64,000 bases of DNA from an uncultured Caulobacterales bacterium (GCA_903862425.1 CAIOYC010000005.1:32740-96739); one strand, 5' to 3'; positions 16,557 through 25,078 are shown, counted from the stretch's first letter. Numbers and translations are program-made. Notes: generated by a model from the sequence alone, not told the origin.

Positions 16557-16748
16557 TCACGCGGGACGGGCCGTGCCCCATTCGCACCATCCGAGCACCT
16601 TGGGCGCCTTGGGCAGGTACATCGTTTCGACGGTCTCGACCGAGAAGCCTGCCGCTGTGATCGAGCCGGCGACAGGCCGAGTCAGGTGGCAGCCGCCCGC
16701 GACCGGGGTCCAAAAGGGTTCGATTCGCCGCTGCCAACGCTGGATCTG
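16557..16748 (-). pseudogene. C-terminal fragment of a second SAM methyltransferase
   Basis: Reading leftward from about 16748 gives some 63 codons without a start: the segment RIEPFWTPVAGGCHLTRPV, then TAAGFS, then the tail VETVETMYLPKAPKVLGWCE and WGTARPA before TGA at 16557. The first part matches the C-terminal region of the intact methyltransferase at 51436-52032 almost exactly, including the 107-bp repeat. The tail beyond GFS is the kind usual for that family and is missing from the 51-kb gene, so the two loci look like parts of a rearranged gene. Confidence 0.75.
16641..16747. repeat. 107-bp dispersed direct repeat, copy 1
   Basis: Identical to 51493-51599 except for one base (G at 16727, C at 51579), in the same orientation, 34852 bases apart. 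It encodes part of the methyltransferase C-terminal region on the minus strand in both copies. Confidence 0.95.
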
Positions 16749-16867
16749 GGCCTAGCAGATGGCCATTCACGCCTCGGCACTATCGCAGGGCGCAGCTTGG
16801 CAGCTGCGGCCTCCTATTGTGGGGAATTGGCCGCGCCCTTCGCGGCGACCGCTCCGGGACAAGAACC

Positions 16868-17431
16868 CTAAGGTCGAGCGGTAAGGCCACGTCGCTGCCC
16901 CCGCCACGTTTTCGGAGCCTGGCCAAAAGTTTGTTTGAATAAGCGGGAGAACTCCGCCTGATCCAGCAGACCGCATGCATTGGCGATCTGGCAGAGCGGT
17001 CGATCAGTGGTTAGCATCATGATGCATGCCAGGTTCATGCGGCGAAGACCGATATAGTCCTGCACTGACATGCCGAAGCTAACCTTAAACGCCGCAGAAA
17101 ACTGGCTGGCGGTTAATCGGGTTAATCTGGCGAGCTCAGTGAGTTCGATTGGCGAATCAATGTAATCGCCGAGGTAGGCTGTGACCCGCGCCACCTGCCA
17201 TGGAGCCAGAAAAGGCCGCCTCTCCCCCAGCAGGAGAACAGCCGAGCGGCGTGCGGCGCGGCTTCGCTCGCTTTCGAGCAGCGCTGACGCACGATCAAGG
17301 CAAGCATGGGCGGCACAGGCATCGCGATCGACGAAGCGACTGGCTTCTCCCAGCAGCCTCAAGAGGATCGCGGCAACCTCGCCATCCAGGCCTTCAGAGG
17401 GCGGACCTCCCCGAGAGCGTTCCTGATACAT
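16868..17431 (-). CDS. AraC-family transcriptional regulator
   Basis: A 187-residue protein whose C-terminal 100 residues are an AraC-type double helix-turn-helix: the first around LTELARLTRLTASQFSAAFK, the second around CQIANACGLLDQAEFSRLFKQTFG, ending in PKTWRGQRRG. The N-terminal 80 residues are helical and not a cupin. I chose ATG 17431 because GGAGGTAGCC precedes it; an upstream TTG at 17524 would be longer but lacks a ribosome site. Target unknown. The neighbouring DUF1275 gene on the same strand is a candidate partner. Confidence 0.88.
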   Translation of the reverse strand: MYQERSRGGPPSEGLDGEVAAILLRLLGEASRFVDRDACAAHACLDRASALLESERSRAARRSAVLLLGERRPFLAPWQVARVTAYLGDYIDSPIELTELARLTRLTASQFSAAFKVSFGMSVQDYIGLRRMNLACIMMLTTDRPLCQIANACGLLDQAEFSRLFKQTFGQAPKTWRGQRRGLTARP

Positions 17432-17573
17432 GGCTACCTCCGGGTCGCTGCGAGCGGCGGCTCTGTCCGACATATCCCGAAGTTTGGCAAAGGAGACCCG
17501 CCTTGCACGAGTGAGCTGATGCAAGTCTGTGTGAGGTGAAGCGCAAGTACGTTTAGACCAATAGTGATGCGGG

Positions 17574-18287
17574 CTAGGCCGGTCGCGCGATCAGGACCGC
17601 CACGACTATCAGCAAGAGTATCGGCGCCAGCAGCGTCCAAAAGCCTACGTTTGCAAACCCGATGACAGCCGCCCCTGCGCCTAGCGCAAACGCCAGGATG
17701 GGCAACCACGCGTTGACGAACCGAGGAAGCGACCGCCTCCGATGGCTTGCGGGTCCAATGACGACGTTGACGAGGTCCATCGTGGCTTCAGTAAGGTTGC
17801 CCGTCATCGAGGTGGTTGGAGATAGCCCTTTCAACAGCGGCATGTGCCCGAGAGCGTTTTGCAAACCCATGGCGAAGACTCCAACCAAGCCGACAGTCAA
17901 GATGCCAGGGGCTTCAGCAGACATGGCCGGATGAACCCGCACACCCAGCGCCATGAACCCTGTCAGCAACGCCGTCTGCGCGCCAAGAAGCAGGAGGGCT
18001 GCGCGTCGAGGTTGGCCGGATTGGGCGAGATTGACCAATTGAGCGACGGCTACCGCGCCCACAAAAACTGGCAGCGCCAGGATTTTGGTCGGAAGCTGCT
18101 GGACTTGGCCCAGGAGGGCCGCCGCCACGACAACGAAGTTGCCAGTCACATGTGCGACGAACAGTGCGTACAACCCAATGAAGCTGACGGTGTCGACATA
18201 GCTGGCGATGAAGGCCAGCAGGACACCCGTGCTGGTTGGCGCGGCTAGGGCAGTCGACTTTCTATCAGCCCCCCCCGACTTCTGCAT
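17574..18287 (-). CDS. DUF1275 (YoaK-like) membrane protein
   Basis: A 237-residue protein with about six membrane helices and the family core YVDTVSFIGLYALFVAHVTGN, then MTGNLTEATMDL. DUF1275/YoaK proteins are conserved inner-membrane proteins without assigned function. ATG 18287 places about 22 residues before the first helix, typical for the family; a GTG at 18368 in frame is an alternative. Codons 4-6 contain a run of eight G, which could cause slippage if 18287 is the start. Confidence 0.82.
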   Translation of the reverse strand: MQKSGGADRKSTALAAPTSTGVLLAFIASYVDTVSFIGLYALFVAHVTGNFVVVAAALLGQVQQLPTKILALPVFVGAVAVAQLVNLAQSGQPRRAALLLLGAQTALLTGFMALGVRVHPAMSAEAPGILTVGLVGVFAMGLQNALGHMPLLKGLSPTTSMTGNLTEATMDLVNVVIGPASHRRRSLPRFVNAWLPILAFALGAGAAVIGFANVGFWTLLAPILLLIVVAVLIARPA

Positions 18288-18368
18288 TGGTACGGCGTGC
18301 CAATCCTCTGGGGCCTCGGCCTCGCGCCAGGCCGATGCCCCGACATTTATCGGAAGCTGATCATTCAC

Positions 18369-19016
18369 TTGAGCGCCTATCGTTTAGGGGCGAGCGCAGA
18401 ACCGTGGCGCGCGCAGGCGCGCTCGGTAGCCATCGCGCACCAGCTCGGGTTGGACGGGCTTCAAGCCGGAATGACTCGTCGAAGGCGCCGTGCGCCAAAA
18501 CAGTGGTCGTAACCTTTGGCCCCACCGCCGCGCGCGCCATCGGCGCAACGACCGTTGGGATTGCCAACGGGAGCGGTGATCGCATCAATTTTTGCATGTG
18601 CTAGCCCAACATGATGCCAGCGCACCGCCGCTTCGGCGCCTCCAGCAGGCTTCAACTGCCAGCAACTTCAGCCGATCAGGCACATTCGTCGTGTTAGGCG
18701 TTGCGAGTTTGCATGGCTCGCTAGCCAGCGGTCTGTGAGCTCCCTAACCTCTGCGGCGGAGATCGCTCGCAGCGCTCTACGTGCTGATCCCCAAATTTGA
18801 CCGGGCCGTTTAACTGCCGCTAGCCCGATCTCTGGTGGAAGGGGTTAAGTACGCGACCAATGACCGGTGCGACCTCCCCAAGGGGTCGCCGTCGCCTGCT
18901 CCAGCCGTAACCGCTCGCGCTTAACTGCAGGACCGGCGTCTGGGTTTTGCGTGCGTTCGTGAAAGCCGGGTGTTCTTATGCCGTGCCAACTTGTCGCCCA
19001 TCACTGGGAGATAGCG
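18369..19016. other. Intergenic region upstream of the nitrile hydratase operon
   Basis: About 650 bp with no convincing gene on either strand. Short open frames exist but have no recognisable domains or ribosome sites. It must contain the promoter of the hydratase operon and of the DUF1275 gene; I see no clear palindrome, terminator or cobalamin-type riboswitch. Confidence 0.5.
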
Positions 19017-19370
19017 ATGGCTGAGACAGAGACTTCGCACGATAGTCCGTTCGCGCACGTGGTGCTGGCGACCGGCGAGGCTGTCGTTTTCGCTCCCGGC
19101 GACCGGGTGAGAGTGGACGACCGAAAGCCCGTTGGCCACTACCGCGTGCCGACCTACCTGCGCGGCAAGACGGGTACCGTCGAGTGCGTCTACCTGCCGG
19201 CCCAACTCAACAACGAGGAAGAGGGCTTCGGCCGCAACGGCGGGGCTAAACGCCACTACTACCGTATCGGCGTGCCAATGACCGAGATCTGGCCGGCCTA
19301 TGCCGGGTCGCCTCAGGACAGTCTACGCATCGAAGTATTCGAGGGCTGGCTGGAAAGGATAGGCGCATGA
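19017..19370 (+). CDS. Nitrile hydratase beta C-domain-like subunit (SH3-like)
   Basis: A 117-residue protein matching the C-terminal SH3-like domain of nitrile hydratase beta: FAPGDRVRVDDR near residue 30, then HYRVPTYLRGKTGTV, and a final RIEVFEGWLE. In ordinary nitrile hydratases this is fused to an N-terminal helical domain; here that domain is a separate gene at 20026, as in three-subunit thiocyanate hydrolase and three-subunit hydratases such as ToyJKL. ATG 19017 has GGGAGAT just upstream. It overlaps the catalytic subunit gene by four bases. Expected to sit in the cytoplasmic complex and contact the metal subunit through its conserved arginines. Confidence 0.85.
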   Translation: MAETETSHDSPFAHVVLATGEAVVFAPGDRVRVDDRKPVGHYRVPTYLRGKTGTVECVYLPAQLNNEEEGFGRNGGAKRHYYRIGVPMTEIWPAYAGSPQDSLRIEVFEGWLERIGA

Positions 19371-20029
19371 CCGAGGCACGGACAAACCGTGGTCACGACC
19401 ACGATCACGGCGATCCTCACGCGCCGATCGTGGCTGACGGACAGCCGAGTTACTACGAAATCATGGAGACGGCGATCCGCGAGCTCCTGGTCGAGCGCGG
19501 CCACTTCACCGCGGCCGAAATCCATCGCCAAATCGACTTGCTGGATTCTCGGACGCCTGCGCTTGGCGCGGCGATCGTGGCCCGCGCCTGGACGGATCCG
19601 GCCTTCAAGGTCCGTCTGCTCGCCGACGGCCGGGCGACCGTCGAGGACCTGGGCATAAGCTTCTATGACGACACGGGCCTCGTCGTGCTCGAGAATACGC
19701 CCGAGGTACACCACCTGATCGTCTGCACCCTGTGCTCGTGCTACCCGCGACCCGTCCTGGGGCTGCCCCCTGAGTGGTACAAGTTGAAACCCTATCGGGC
19801 TCGCGCGGTTGCCGAGCCGCGCTCAGTCCTCGCCGAATTCGGAACCGTGCTTCCCGACGAGGTCGAGATCCAGGTCCACGACTCCACATCCATGGCGCGC
19901 TACCTCGTCCTTCCGCGTCGTCCTGACGGTTCGGATCACCTCAGCGAAGCCGAGTTGGCGGCGTTGGTCACCCGAGACGCCATGATCGGCGTCCGCCTCG
20001 TCGAGTTGCCCCAGGGAAGCCGCTCATGA
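19367..20029 (+). CDS. Cobalt-type nitrile hydratase alpha / thiocyanate hydrolase gamma subunit
   Basis: A 220-residue metal-binding catalytic subunit. The claw motif VCTLCSC has Cys120, Cys123, Ser124 and Cys125, with Thr121 marking the cobalt type rather than the iron type. The following CYPRPVLGLPPEWYK has Arg where most nitrile hydratases have Trp, a difference I recall in thiocyanate hydrolase gamma. The N-terminus carries a His/Asp-rich stretch (HDHDHGDPH). It hydrates nitriles to amides, or thiocyanate to carbonyl sulfide and ammonia; the sequence alone does not decide. ATGA overlaps join it to both neighbours. Confidence 0.9.
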   Translation: MTEARTNRGHDHDHGDPHAPIVADGQPSYYEIMETAIRELLVERGHFTAAEIHRQIDLLDSRTPALGAAIVARAWTDPAFKVRLLADGRATVEDLGISFYDDTGLVVLENTPEVHHLIVCTLCSCYPRPVLGLPPEWYKLKPYRARAVAEPRSVLAEFGTVLPDEVEIQVHDSTSMARYLVLPRRPDGSDHLSEAELAALVTRDAMIGVRLVELPQGSRS

Positions 20030-20376
20030 GCGATGTAATCGTCACCCGCCTGCCGAACGACGTCGGTGGCCTTTCCGCGGCGCCCATCGACCAGAGCGAC
20101 CACGTCCTGGCGCCATGGGAGAAGCGTTGCCACGCTCTTGCAGACGTCCTCGATTTCCACAAGCTGATCAATACCGAAGAAAAGCGGCGCGGCGTTGAGG
20201 CGTTGGGCAGTGAGATTGTCGGCAAGCTCAGCTATTACGAACGCTGGGCGGTAGCCTTCGCCAACATCCTCTTCCAGAAGGGCGTGCTGACGCCGGAAGA
20301 CTTGGCCAAACGCATGCGCGAGGTTGAGCGGCGTTTAGCGGCGGAACGCGGTGATTCCCCAGGGGCGGGGATTTAG
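20026..20376 (+). CDS. Nitrile hydratase beta N-domain-like subunit/activator
   Basis: A 116-residue helical protein matching the N-terminal domain of nitrile hydratase beta: the WEKRCHALADVL helix, a charged EEKRRGVEAL helix, then SYYERWAVAFANILFQKGVLT. The same fold serves as a separate structural subunit in thiocyanate hydrolase and as the metallochaperone/activator of cobalt nitrile hydratases. With the separate SH3-like gene at 19017, it completes a three-subunit enzyme; it might also act in cobalt loading. ATG overlaps the alpha stop. Confidence 0.85.
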   Translation: MSDVIVTRLPNDVGGLSAAPIDQSDHVLAPWEKRCHALADVLDFHKLINTEEKRRGVEALGSEIVGKLSYYERWAVAFANILFQKGVLTPEDLAKRMREVERRLAAERGDSPGAGI

Positions 20377-20378
20377 TC

Positions 20379-20882
20379 GTGAAAGACGGCCTTATCACTT
20401 GGCCGAGCCCATATGCTCCGCACGAGACGCTCGCGCGCCTGTTGTCTGAGGTGACAGGCCGAGGCCTCTTCATCTTCGCGATTATCGATCATGCCCAGGC
20501 AGCCAAGCAGGCCGGCTTGGAGATGAGACCGGCCAGCGTGGTGATCTTCGGAAACCCCAAGGGCGGAACGCCGCTGATGCAAATGGCCCCCACCCTAGCC
20601 ATCGACCTTCCATTGAAGGCGTTGGTCTGGGAGGACGAAAACGGGAAAACCCAACTCACCTACAATCGAGCTTCGTGGATCGCCCGCCGCCACCATCTGG
20701 CAGTGGAAGATATCGATGAAGAGGCCTGGGAGTCGGAGGGTGGTGCGATCGATCATCATCCGGGCGACCTGTTCGCTTCCGACGAAAGCCTTCGTCCCAC
20801 GGCCGATCCGCTCGTTGCGGCCATCGGGAAGGCACTGGCCGACATCGCTCGAAGCGTCTGTCGGTCCGACGTTGCGCGATGA
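20379..20882 (+). CDS. DUF302-domain protein
   Basis: A 167-residue protein with a DUF302 domain in the first 100 residues: IIDHAQAAKQAGLEMRP, VVIFGNPKGGTPLM, and DLPLKALVWEDENG are the family blocks. DUF302 proteins are small soluble proteins of unknown function, some with heme or sulfur links. It starts at GTG two bases after the previous stop and shares ATGA with the permease, so it is in the hydratase operon. The last 60 residues are acidic and specific to this protein. Confidence 0.85.
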   Translation: MKDGLITWPSPYAPHETLARLLSEVTGRGLFIFAIIDHAQAAKQAGLEMRPASVVIFGNPKGGTPLMQMAPTLAIDLPLKALVWEDENGKTQLTYNRASWIARRHHLAVEDIDEEAWESEGGAIDHHPGDLFASDESLRPTADPLVAAIGKALADIARSVCRSDVAR

Positions 20883-21886
20883 CTCTTCGTCATCGGGTCA
20901 TTTTCATCTTCGCCACTCTGGCGACCATCAATCTTGGCGCCTGGATTTGGGCGGGATTGGCATTCCAGAACCGGTCGGTGCTGATCGGGGTGGCCTTTGT
21001 GGTCTATGGATTGGGATTGCGTCACGCCGTCGATGCCGACCACATCGCCGCGATCGACAACGTCACCCGAAAGCTGATGCACGAAAAGCAGCGGCCAGTG
21101 GCTGTTGGCTTCTACTTTGCGCTCGGCCATTCCAGTCTCGTGATCCTAGCGACGGCCGCCGTCGCTGGTCTCACTACGGCGCTAAGTCGTTTCGAGGGCT
21201 GGAGGGACATTGGCGGCACCGTGAGCACCATCATCTCGTCCGTCTTCCTGCTCGCTATCGCGGCCATGAACGTCGTGATCTTCCGTGATATCCATCGCAG
21301 TTACCAGCGCCTGCGGCGCGGAGACCCCTATGTTGAAGAAGATCTCGATATCCTCCTGAACAATCGTGGATTCCTGGCCCGGCTGCTTCGCCCGCTTTTT
21401 GGACTGATCACGCGAAGCTGGCACATGTATCCGCTCGGTTTTCTCTTTGGCCTGGGCTTTGATACCGCGACCGAGGTGGCAATGTTTGGCGTCTCTGCCG
21501 CTCAAGTGGCAAAGGGGGTGTCCGTAGCCGATATTATGGTCTTCCCTGTTCTTTTTGCAGCGGGGATGTCGCTGATCGATACGGCCGACGGCGTGTTAAT
21601 GCTCGGCGCTTACAACTGGGCCTTCGTGAAGCCCGTGCGCAAGCTGTACTACAATATGACTATTACCCTGGTGTCCGTTGCCATCGCGCTGTTAATCGGC
21701 GGAATCGAAGGCCTAGGCTTGGTACGCCGGCGCCTGGATTTCCACGGCGGGGCTTGGGAGATCGTGCGGGCGCTGGCGGACAATATGAATACGCTGGGGT
21801 TTGTGGTGATCGGCCTGTTCATTGCCAGTTGGGCTGTGTCGATCGCGATCTACAAATACAAGCACCTCGATGCAGTGGATGCATAA
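20879..21886 (+). CDS. NiCoT-family nickel/cobalt permease
   Basis: A 335-residue permease with about eight membrane helices. The NiCoT signatures are present: RHAVDADHIAAIDNVTRK in helix II, LGFDTATEVA, and FAAGMSLIDTADG. NhlF-type members import cobalt for cobalt nitrile hydratase, and this gene ends the hydratase operon, so cobalt supply for the VCTLCSC subunit is the obvious role. ATG overlaps the DUF302 stop. After the stop, a GC-rich hairpin at 21920-21937 lacks a T tract. Confidence 0.93.
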   Translation: MTLRHRVIFIFATLATINLGAWIWAGLAFQNRSVLIGVAFVVYGLGLRHAVDADHIAAIDNVTRKLMHEKQRPVAVGFYFALGHSSLVILATAAVAGLTTALSRFEGWRDIGGTVSTIISSVFLLAIAAMNVVIFRDIHRSYQRLRRGDPYVEEDLDILLNNRGFLARLLRPLFGLITRSWHMYPLGFLFGLGFDTATEVAMFGVSAAQVAKGVSVADIMVFPVLFAAGMSLIDTADGVLMLGAYNWAFVKPVRKLYYNMTITLVSVAIALLIGGIEGLGLVRRRLDFHGGAWEIVRALADNMNTLGFVVIGLFIASWAVSIAIYKYKHLDAVDA

Positions 21887-21919
21887 ACAGCCTGACAATG
21901 TCCCTCGGAGCTGGCTATC

Positions 21920-21937
21920 CGCCGGCGAAGTCCGGCG
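21920..21937. terminator. GC-rich hairpin after the permease gene
   Basis: CGCCGG and CCGGCG form a perfect 6-bp stem with a 6-base loop, 33 bases past the permease stop. No T tract follows, so it may be a processing or weak termination signal rather than a classic intrinsic terminator. Confidence 0.3.
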
Positions 21938-21999
21938 CACGACCTTACGCTGATCGCGGCAGGCGGTGGGGGCAACTATATCTGCGGCAATGAGCTTGA

Positions 22000-22581
22000 T
22001 TAGGCCTTCTCCAAGCGGATATCGATTTCCCGCTCCATGAAGCTCCATTCCCTTGTGGCTCGGAGCTGCCCAAGCATCTCATCGAAGGCGTCGTCGTCGC
22101 CAGGGGCGTAGTCGAGGAACCCGATGAAATCGAAAGGCTCGGCCGTCCCGAAATCGCGGCAGTGAAGCAGACGGCGGGCGACGGCGGGGAGATAGCGCAT
22201 CCCAATCGCAATATGATGGGAGTGCTCCTCAAGGATGTCGCGGCGTTCGTCCTGCGCGAGCGCCCACCACGCCGGCGATTTGCGTAACAGGATCAATGCC
22301 GCCCGCGACGAAGACGCACGACCCACCGGCTTCTGCCGCTTTAGCAGCGCGGCTTTCTCCGCCGATGTTGTGTAGCGGTCGTTGGTCGCGACCCCGCGCA
22401 GCATCCATAGCGCGCCGGCAGGAACATCGGCCAGCAGCCCGGGCGACATCTCGACAGAGGAGGCTTCGCCGATCGGATCTCCCGACACGGTGCGTTGCGA
22501 GGCGACGGTCCAGGTCCCGCTGGTCCCCCCGATAAAGCTAAAGGCCCTTGGGTTGTCAGAGTTCATCATAGAGTTCGTCAT
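22000..22581 (-). CDS. Chlorite dismutase-like heme protein
   Basis: A 193-residue protein of the chlorite dismutase family, seen in LLRKSPAWWALAQDERRDI, then EHSHHIAIGMRYLPAVARRL, then EPFDFIGFLDYAP and the end EWSFMEREIDIRL. The His-rich helix should hold the heme ligand. Small Cld-like proteins may degrade chlorite or simply bind heme/peroxide. I chose ATG 22581; an upstream in-frame extension overlaps the kinase gene and looks unlike the family. It follows the histidine kinase gene on the same strand. Confidence 0.8.
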   Translation of the reverse strand: MTNSMMNSDNPRAFSFIGGTSGTWTVASQRTVSGDPIGEASSVEMSPGLLADVPAGALWMLRGVATNDRYTTSAEKAALLKRQKPVGRASSSRAALILLRKSPAWWALAQDERRDILEEHSHHIAIGMRYLPAVARRLLHCRDFGTAEPFDFIGFLDYAPGDDDAFDEMLGQLRATREWSFMEREIDIRLEKA

Positions 22582-22615
22582 CTCGAAGTGCTCTCTTTCA
22601 GGGGAAGGCTGCCGT

Positions 22616-23449
22616 TCAAGGCCAGCAGCCTGGCAAGTTGAGGATGACGGTAGTGCCTTCGCCGGGGCGGCTCTCAATCTCCACCGACCCGCGTGCCCGA
22701 CGGACAAACTCCGCGACCATCGGCAAACCAAGGCCTGTTCCCCGGTCTGCCGGCTTGGTCGAAAAGAACGGGTTGAACACTTTAGCCAGAATCTCCGCAG
22801 GGATGCCGCAACCCGTGTCGCCGACTCGAACGGTCAGCCTCGGACAGGCCGCAATCACCATGCCCCCGTCCTGACCAGGGCCGTCATCGTAGTTCAGGCT
22901 CACGGTGAGGCGCCCGCCCGATGGCATCGCGTCCCGTGCGTTGACGACCAGATTGAGAATTGCATTCTCAAGTTCCTGAACGTCACAGACCACTCCTGGG
23001 GCGCCTGCAGCACAGTCGATGTCCAAGCATATTTTCGGGCCCAAGGTGAGTTCGATCAGGCCCCGCAGGGACGAGATCACTTCCGCAGGGTCGACCCGCC
23101 GCAGGTGGGTTGGCTCTACCCGCGCCAGATCAAGGATTTGGCCTCGCAGCGTGACAATCCGCTCGACCGCGGTTCGCGCGTTTTGACAGAGACGGTGGAC
23201 GCCTGACGGATCGGGCCGCGCCAGGCTACGGTCAATGAGGCTGAGCGCGCTCGCCACGACCTGAAGGAGGTTTCCCATGTCGTGCGCCAGACCTGCTGAC
23301 GTCAGGCCGAGGCTTGCTAGGCGGTAGAGGGCCTCTGGCTCCAAGCCGCTCGCACCGAGCACAAAGGGATCGCCGGATGGGCCAAGCGCGCTTACGCCTC
23401 GCATCTCAGGGCAAGCATCAGCGCGCCTCTCGCAAACTCCAGGTGACAT
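22616..23449 (-). CDS. Stand-alone soluble histidine kinase
   Basis: A 277-residue kinase with no membrane segment or sensor domain. H-box GLAHDMGNLLQ near residue 55, N-box LENAILNLVVNARDAM, G1 VGDTGCGIP, F-box FNPFFSTK, and G2 GTGLGLPM are all intact. It resembles the short kinase modules of alphaproteobacterial networks that take phosphoryl cues from partner proteins. No response regulator is in the same operon, but three regulators lie within the next 2.5 kb. ATG 23449. Confidence 0.88.
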   Translation of the reverse strand: MSPGVCERRADACPEMRGVSALGPSGDPFVLGASGLEPEALYRLASLGLTSAGLAHDMGNLLQVVASALSLIDRSLARPDPSGVHRLCQNARTAVERIVTLRGQILDLARVEPTHLRRVDPAEVISSLRGLIELTLGPKICLDIDCAAGAPGVVCDVQELENAILNLVVNARDAMPSGGRLTVSLNYDDGPGQDGGMVIAACPRLTVRVGDTGCGIPAEILAKVFNPFFSTKPADRGTGLGLPMVAEFVRRARGSVEIESRPGEGTTVILNLPGCWP

Positions 23450-23686
23450 CTTTACTGCCCCGACTTGCTGGTCCGTCGCCGAGTTGAATATGCCCGGTGA
23501 AGTCTGATCTGATCAGTGTCTGCCAAACCGTCTTGCGAATTTGAACGAGACTTAAGGCGTCCGACTGGGAGCTTACGACAACTCACGCAAGCGCGCCGAC
23601 CCTAACGGGCTTAGGGCTCCTGGCTCTTTTAGAACGATGGAAATCGTTGGTCAGCGGCAGCCAGACTTCCTCGGGTGCAGCGGGCC

Positions 23687-24268
23687 ATGGCAGCCCAGGA
23701 GCGCTTCGTGGCTTTGACCGCCCTCCCCCCCGTATTTGAAACTGAGCGGCTATTTCCAGGCGCGGCCCGCAGGCAGGCTCCGCCGCCTGCACGAGTGAGC
23801 CCCCTCCCCGCTTGGCGACTGAAGCGCGTTCAGACGCTCATTGAGGACCGGGTCGACGAGGCGTTGACCCTTCCCGACCTGGCGGCAGCGGCTGGCGTCT
23901 CCAGGATGCACTTCGCAGCTCAGTTTCGTGCCGCCACGGGCATGCGACCGCATGACTATCTCCTCGCCAGGCGAATCTCCAGAGCAATGGCTCAGATGAT
24001 GGACAGCGGTGAGCCGCTCGCGTTCCTCGCGCTCTCGGTCGGCTTTCAGTCCCAGAGTCATTTCACCACGGTCTTCAAACGCATGACCGGCGCGACGCCG
24101 GCGGCGTGGCGCGCAGCCATGCAAGCAAGCCCCCGTGCCGGCGGCGCGGCGCCATCAGGCGCGAGCGCGCCGCGCGGCAACGGCTCCATCGATTGCTTCC
24201 AGAAGATCCTGATGGCGAACGGGTTTGGTGAGGAACTCAACGGCGCCGGCCTTCATCGCCCGAACTGA
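23687..24268 (+). CDS. AraC-family transcriptional regulator
   Basis: A 193-residue protein (197 from GTG 23675) with an AraC helix-turn-helix pair at about residues 45-145: LTLPDLAAAAGVSRMHFAAQF and FLALSVGFQSQSHFTTVFK, then GATPAAWR. No effector domain precedes it. Its last 114 bases overlap the 3' end of the convergent response regulator, so the C-terminal 35 residues are probably not conserved. Target unknown. Confidence 0.82.
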   Translation: MAAQERFVALTALPPVFETERLFPGAARRQAPPPARVSPLPAWRLKRVQTLIEDRVDEALTLPDLAAAAGVSRMHFAAQFRAATGMRPHDYLLARRISRAMAQMMDSGEPLAFLALSVGFQSQSHFTTVFKRMTGATPAAWRAAMQASPRAGGAAPSGASAPRGNGSIDCFQKILMANGFGEELNGAGLHRPN

Positions 24269-24964
24269 CATATGCACGTCCGCGTGTCCGCTGATGAACA
24301 CGATCGGTACGTCGATGCCGCTGTCCTTTAGGGACGCTTGGAAATCGAGGCCGCTCTGGCCCGGTAGCCAGACGTCGAGTACAAGGCATTCGACTTGATC
24401 GGCCCGGCCGGTCGCGATCAGTGACTTCGTGTCCGGATAGGTCTCGGCTATGAAGCCACAGGACCGCAGCAGGCCGTCTAGCGCTTCGCGTGTGTTCTCA
24501 TCGTCTTCCACGACGGCGACGAGCGGCGCTCCGTCCCGTACGGGCTGCGGAACTGGCGGCGACATCTCGATGGGTTCCAAGACCTTGACGGTTTCGGCAA
24601 CGAAGAGATACCCCCGCCCCTGGACTGTCTTTATCGCATCACGGAACGACCCAAGCGCCCTTCGAAGACAAGCCATCTGAAAGCGCAGATTGCTTTCGTC
24701 GACTGTTGTCGACGGCCAAACCGCGTTGGTGATCTCGTTTTTGCTGACCACGCGACCGCGGGCGCGCAAGAGCACAACCAGGAGATCGAAAGCGCGACTC
24801 CCCAGCTCGACGGCTTGTCCATCAAGCTCCAATGTCCGGCTCCCGATCGAACAGCGGAAGCCACCGAAATGATAGATGGTGTCTGGTTCCGACATCGCAG
24901 CGCGCAGCGCCCAATCCTCGCGGCCGGCCAATCCTATCTGCGGCGGGACTGACACCTCGGACAT
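24155..24964 (-). CDS. Response regulator with reversed order: OmpR-type winged helix then receiver
   Basis: A 269-residue protein. Residues about 15-115 form a trans_reg_C winged helix (LGSRAFDLLVVLLRARGRVV, then VDESNLRFQMACLRRAL and GRGYLF). Residues about 140-260 form a receiver: VVEDDE acidic pocket, VLDVWLPGQSG phospho-Asp, VFISGHAD and the KP of FLTKPVRHQDL. In OmpR regulators the receiver comes first, so this layout is inverted. Its receiver is very like that of the FixJ-type regulator at 25079, suggesting a common kinase. ATG 24964 preferred over GTG 25003. Confidence 0.88.
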   Translation of the reverse strand: MSEVSVPPQIGLAGREDWALRAAMSEPDTIYHFGGFRCSIGSRTLELDGQAVELGSRAFDLLVVLLRARGRVVSKNEITNAVWPSTTVDESNLRFQMACLRRALGSFRDAIKTVQGRGYLFVAETVKVLEPIEMSPPVPQPVRDGAPLVAVVEDDENTREALDGLLRSCGFIAETYPDTKSLIATGRADQVECLVLDVWLPGQSGLDFQASLKDSGIDVPIVFISGHADVHMSVRAMKAGAVEFLTKPVRHQDLLEAIDGAVAARRARA

Positions 24965-25078
24965 TCTTTCAACCCCCGGGATTGCGATCCTTATAATGAA
25001 CACCCTATTGGATGTGGCTCCGAAAACCTGGACAAGGCAAGGTGGACTCTCGTCCTAAATAACTAGCCCAAGGTCTAG

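Noticed and set aside
18369..19016. Possible riboswitch or RNA gene upstream of the cobalt enzyme operon
   Set aside because: I looked for a cobalamin-type core and could not identify one by eye; a covariance-model search would be decisive.
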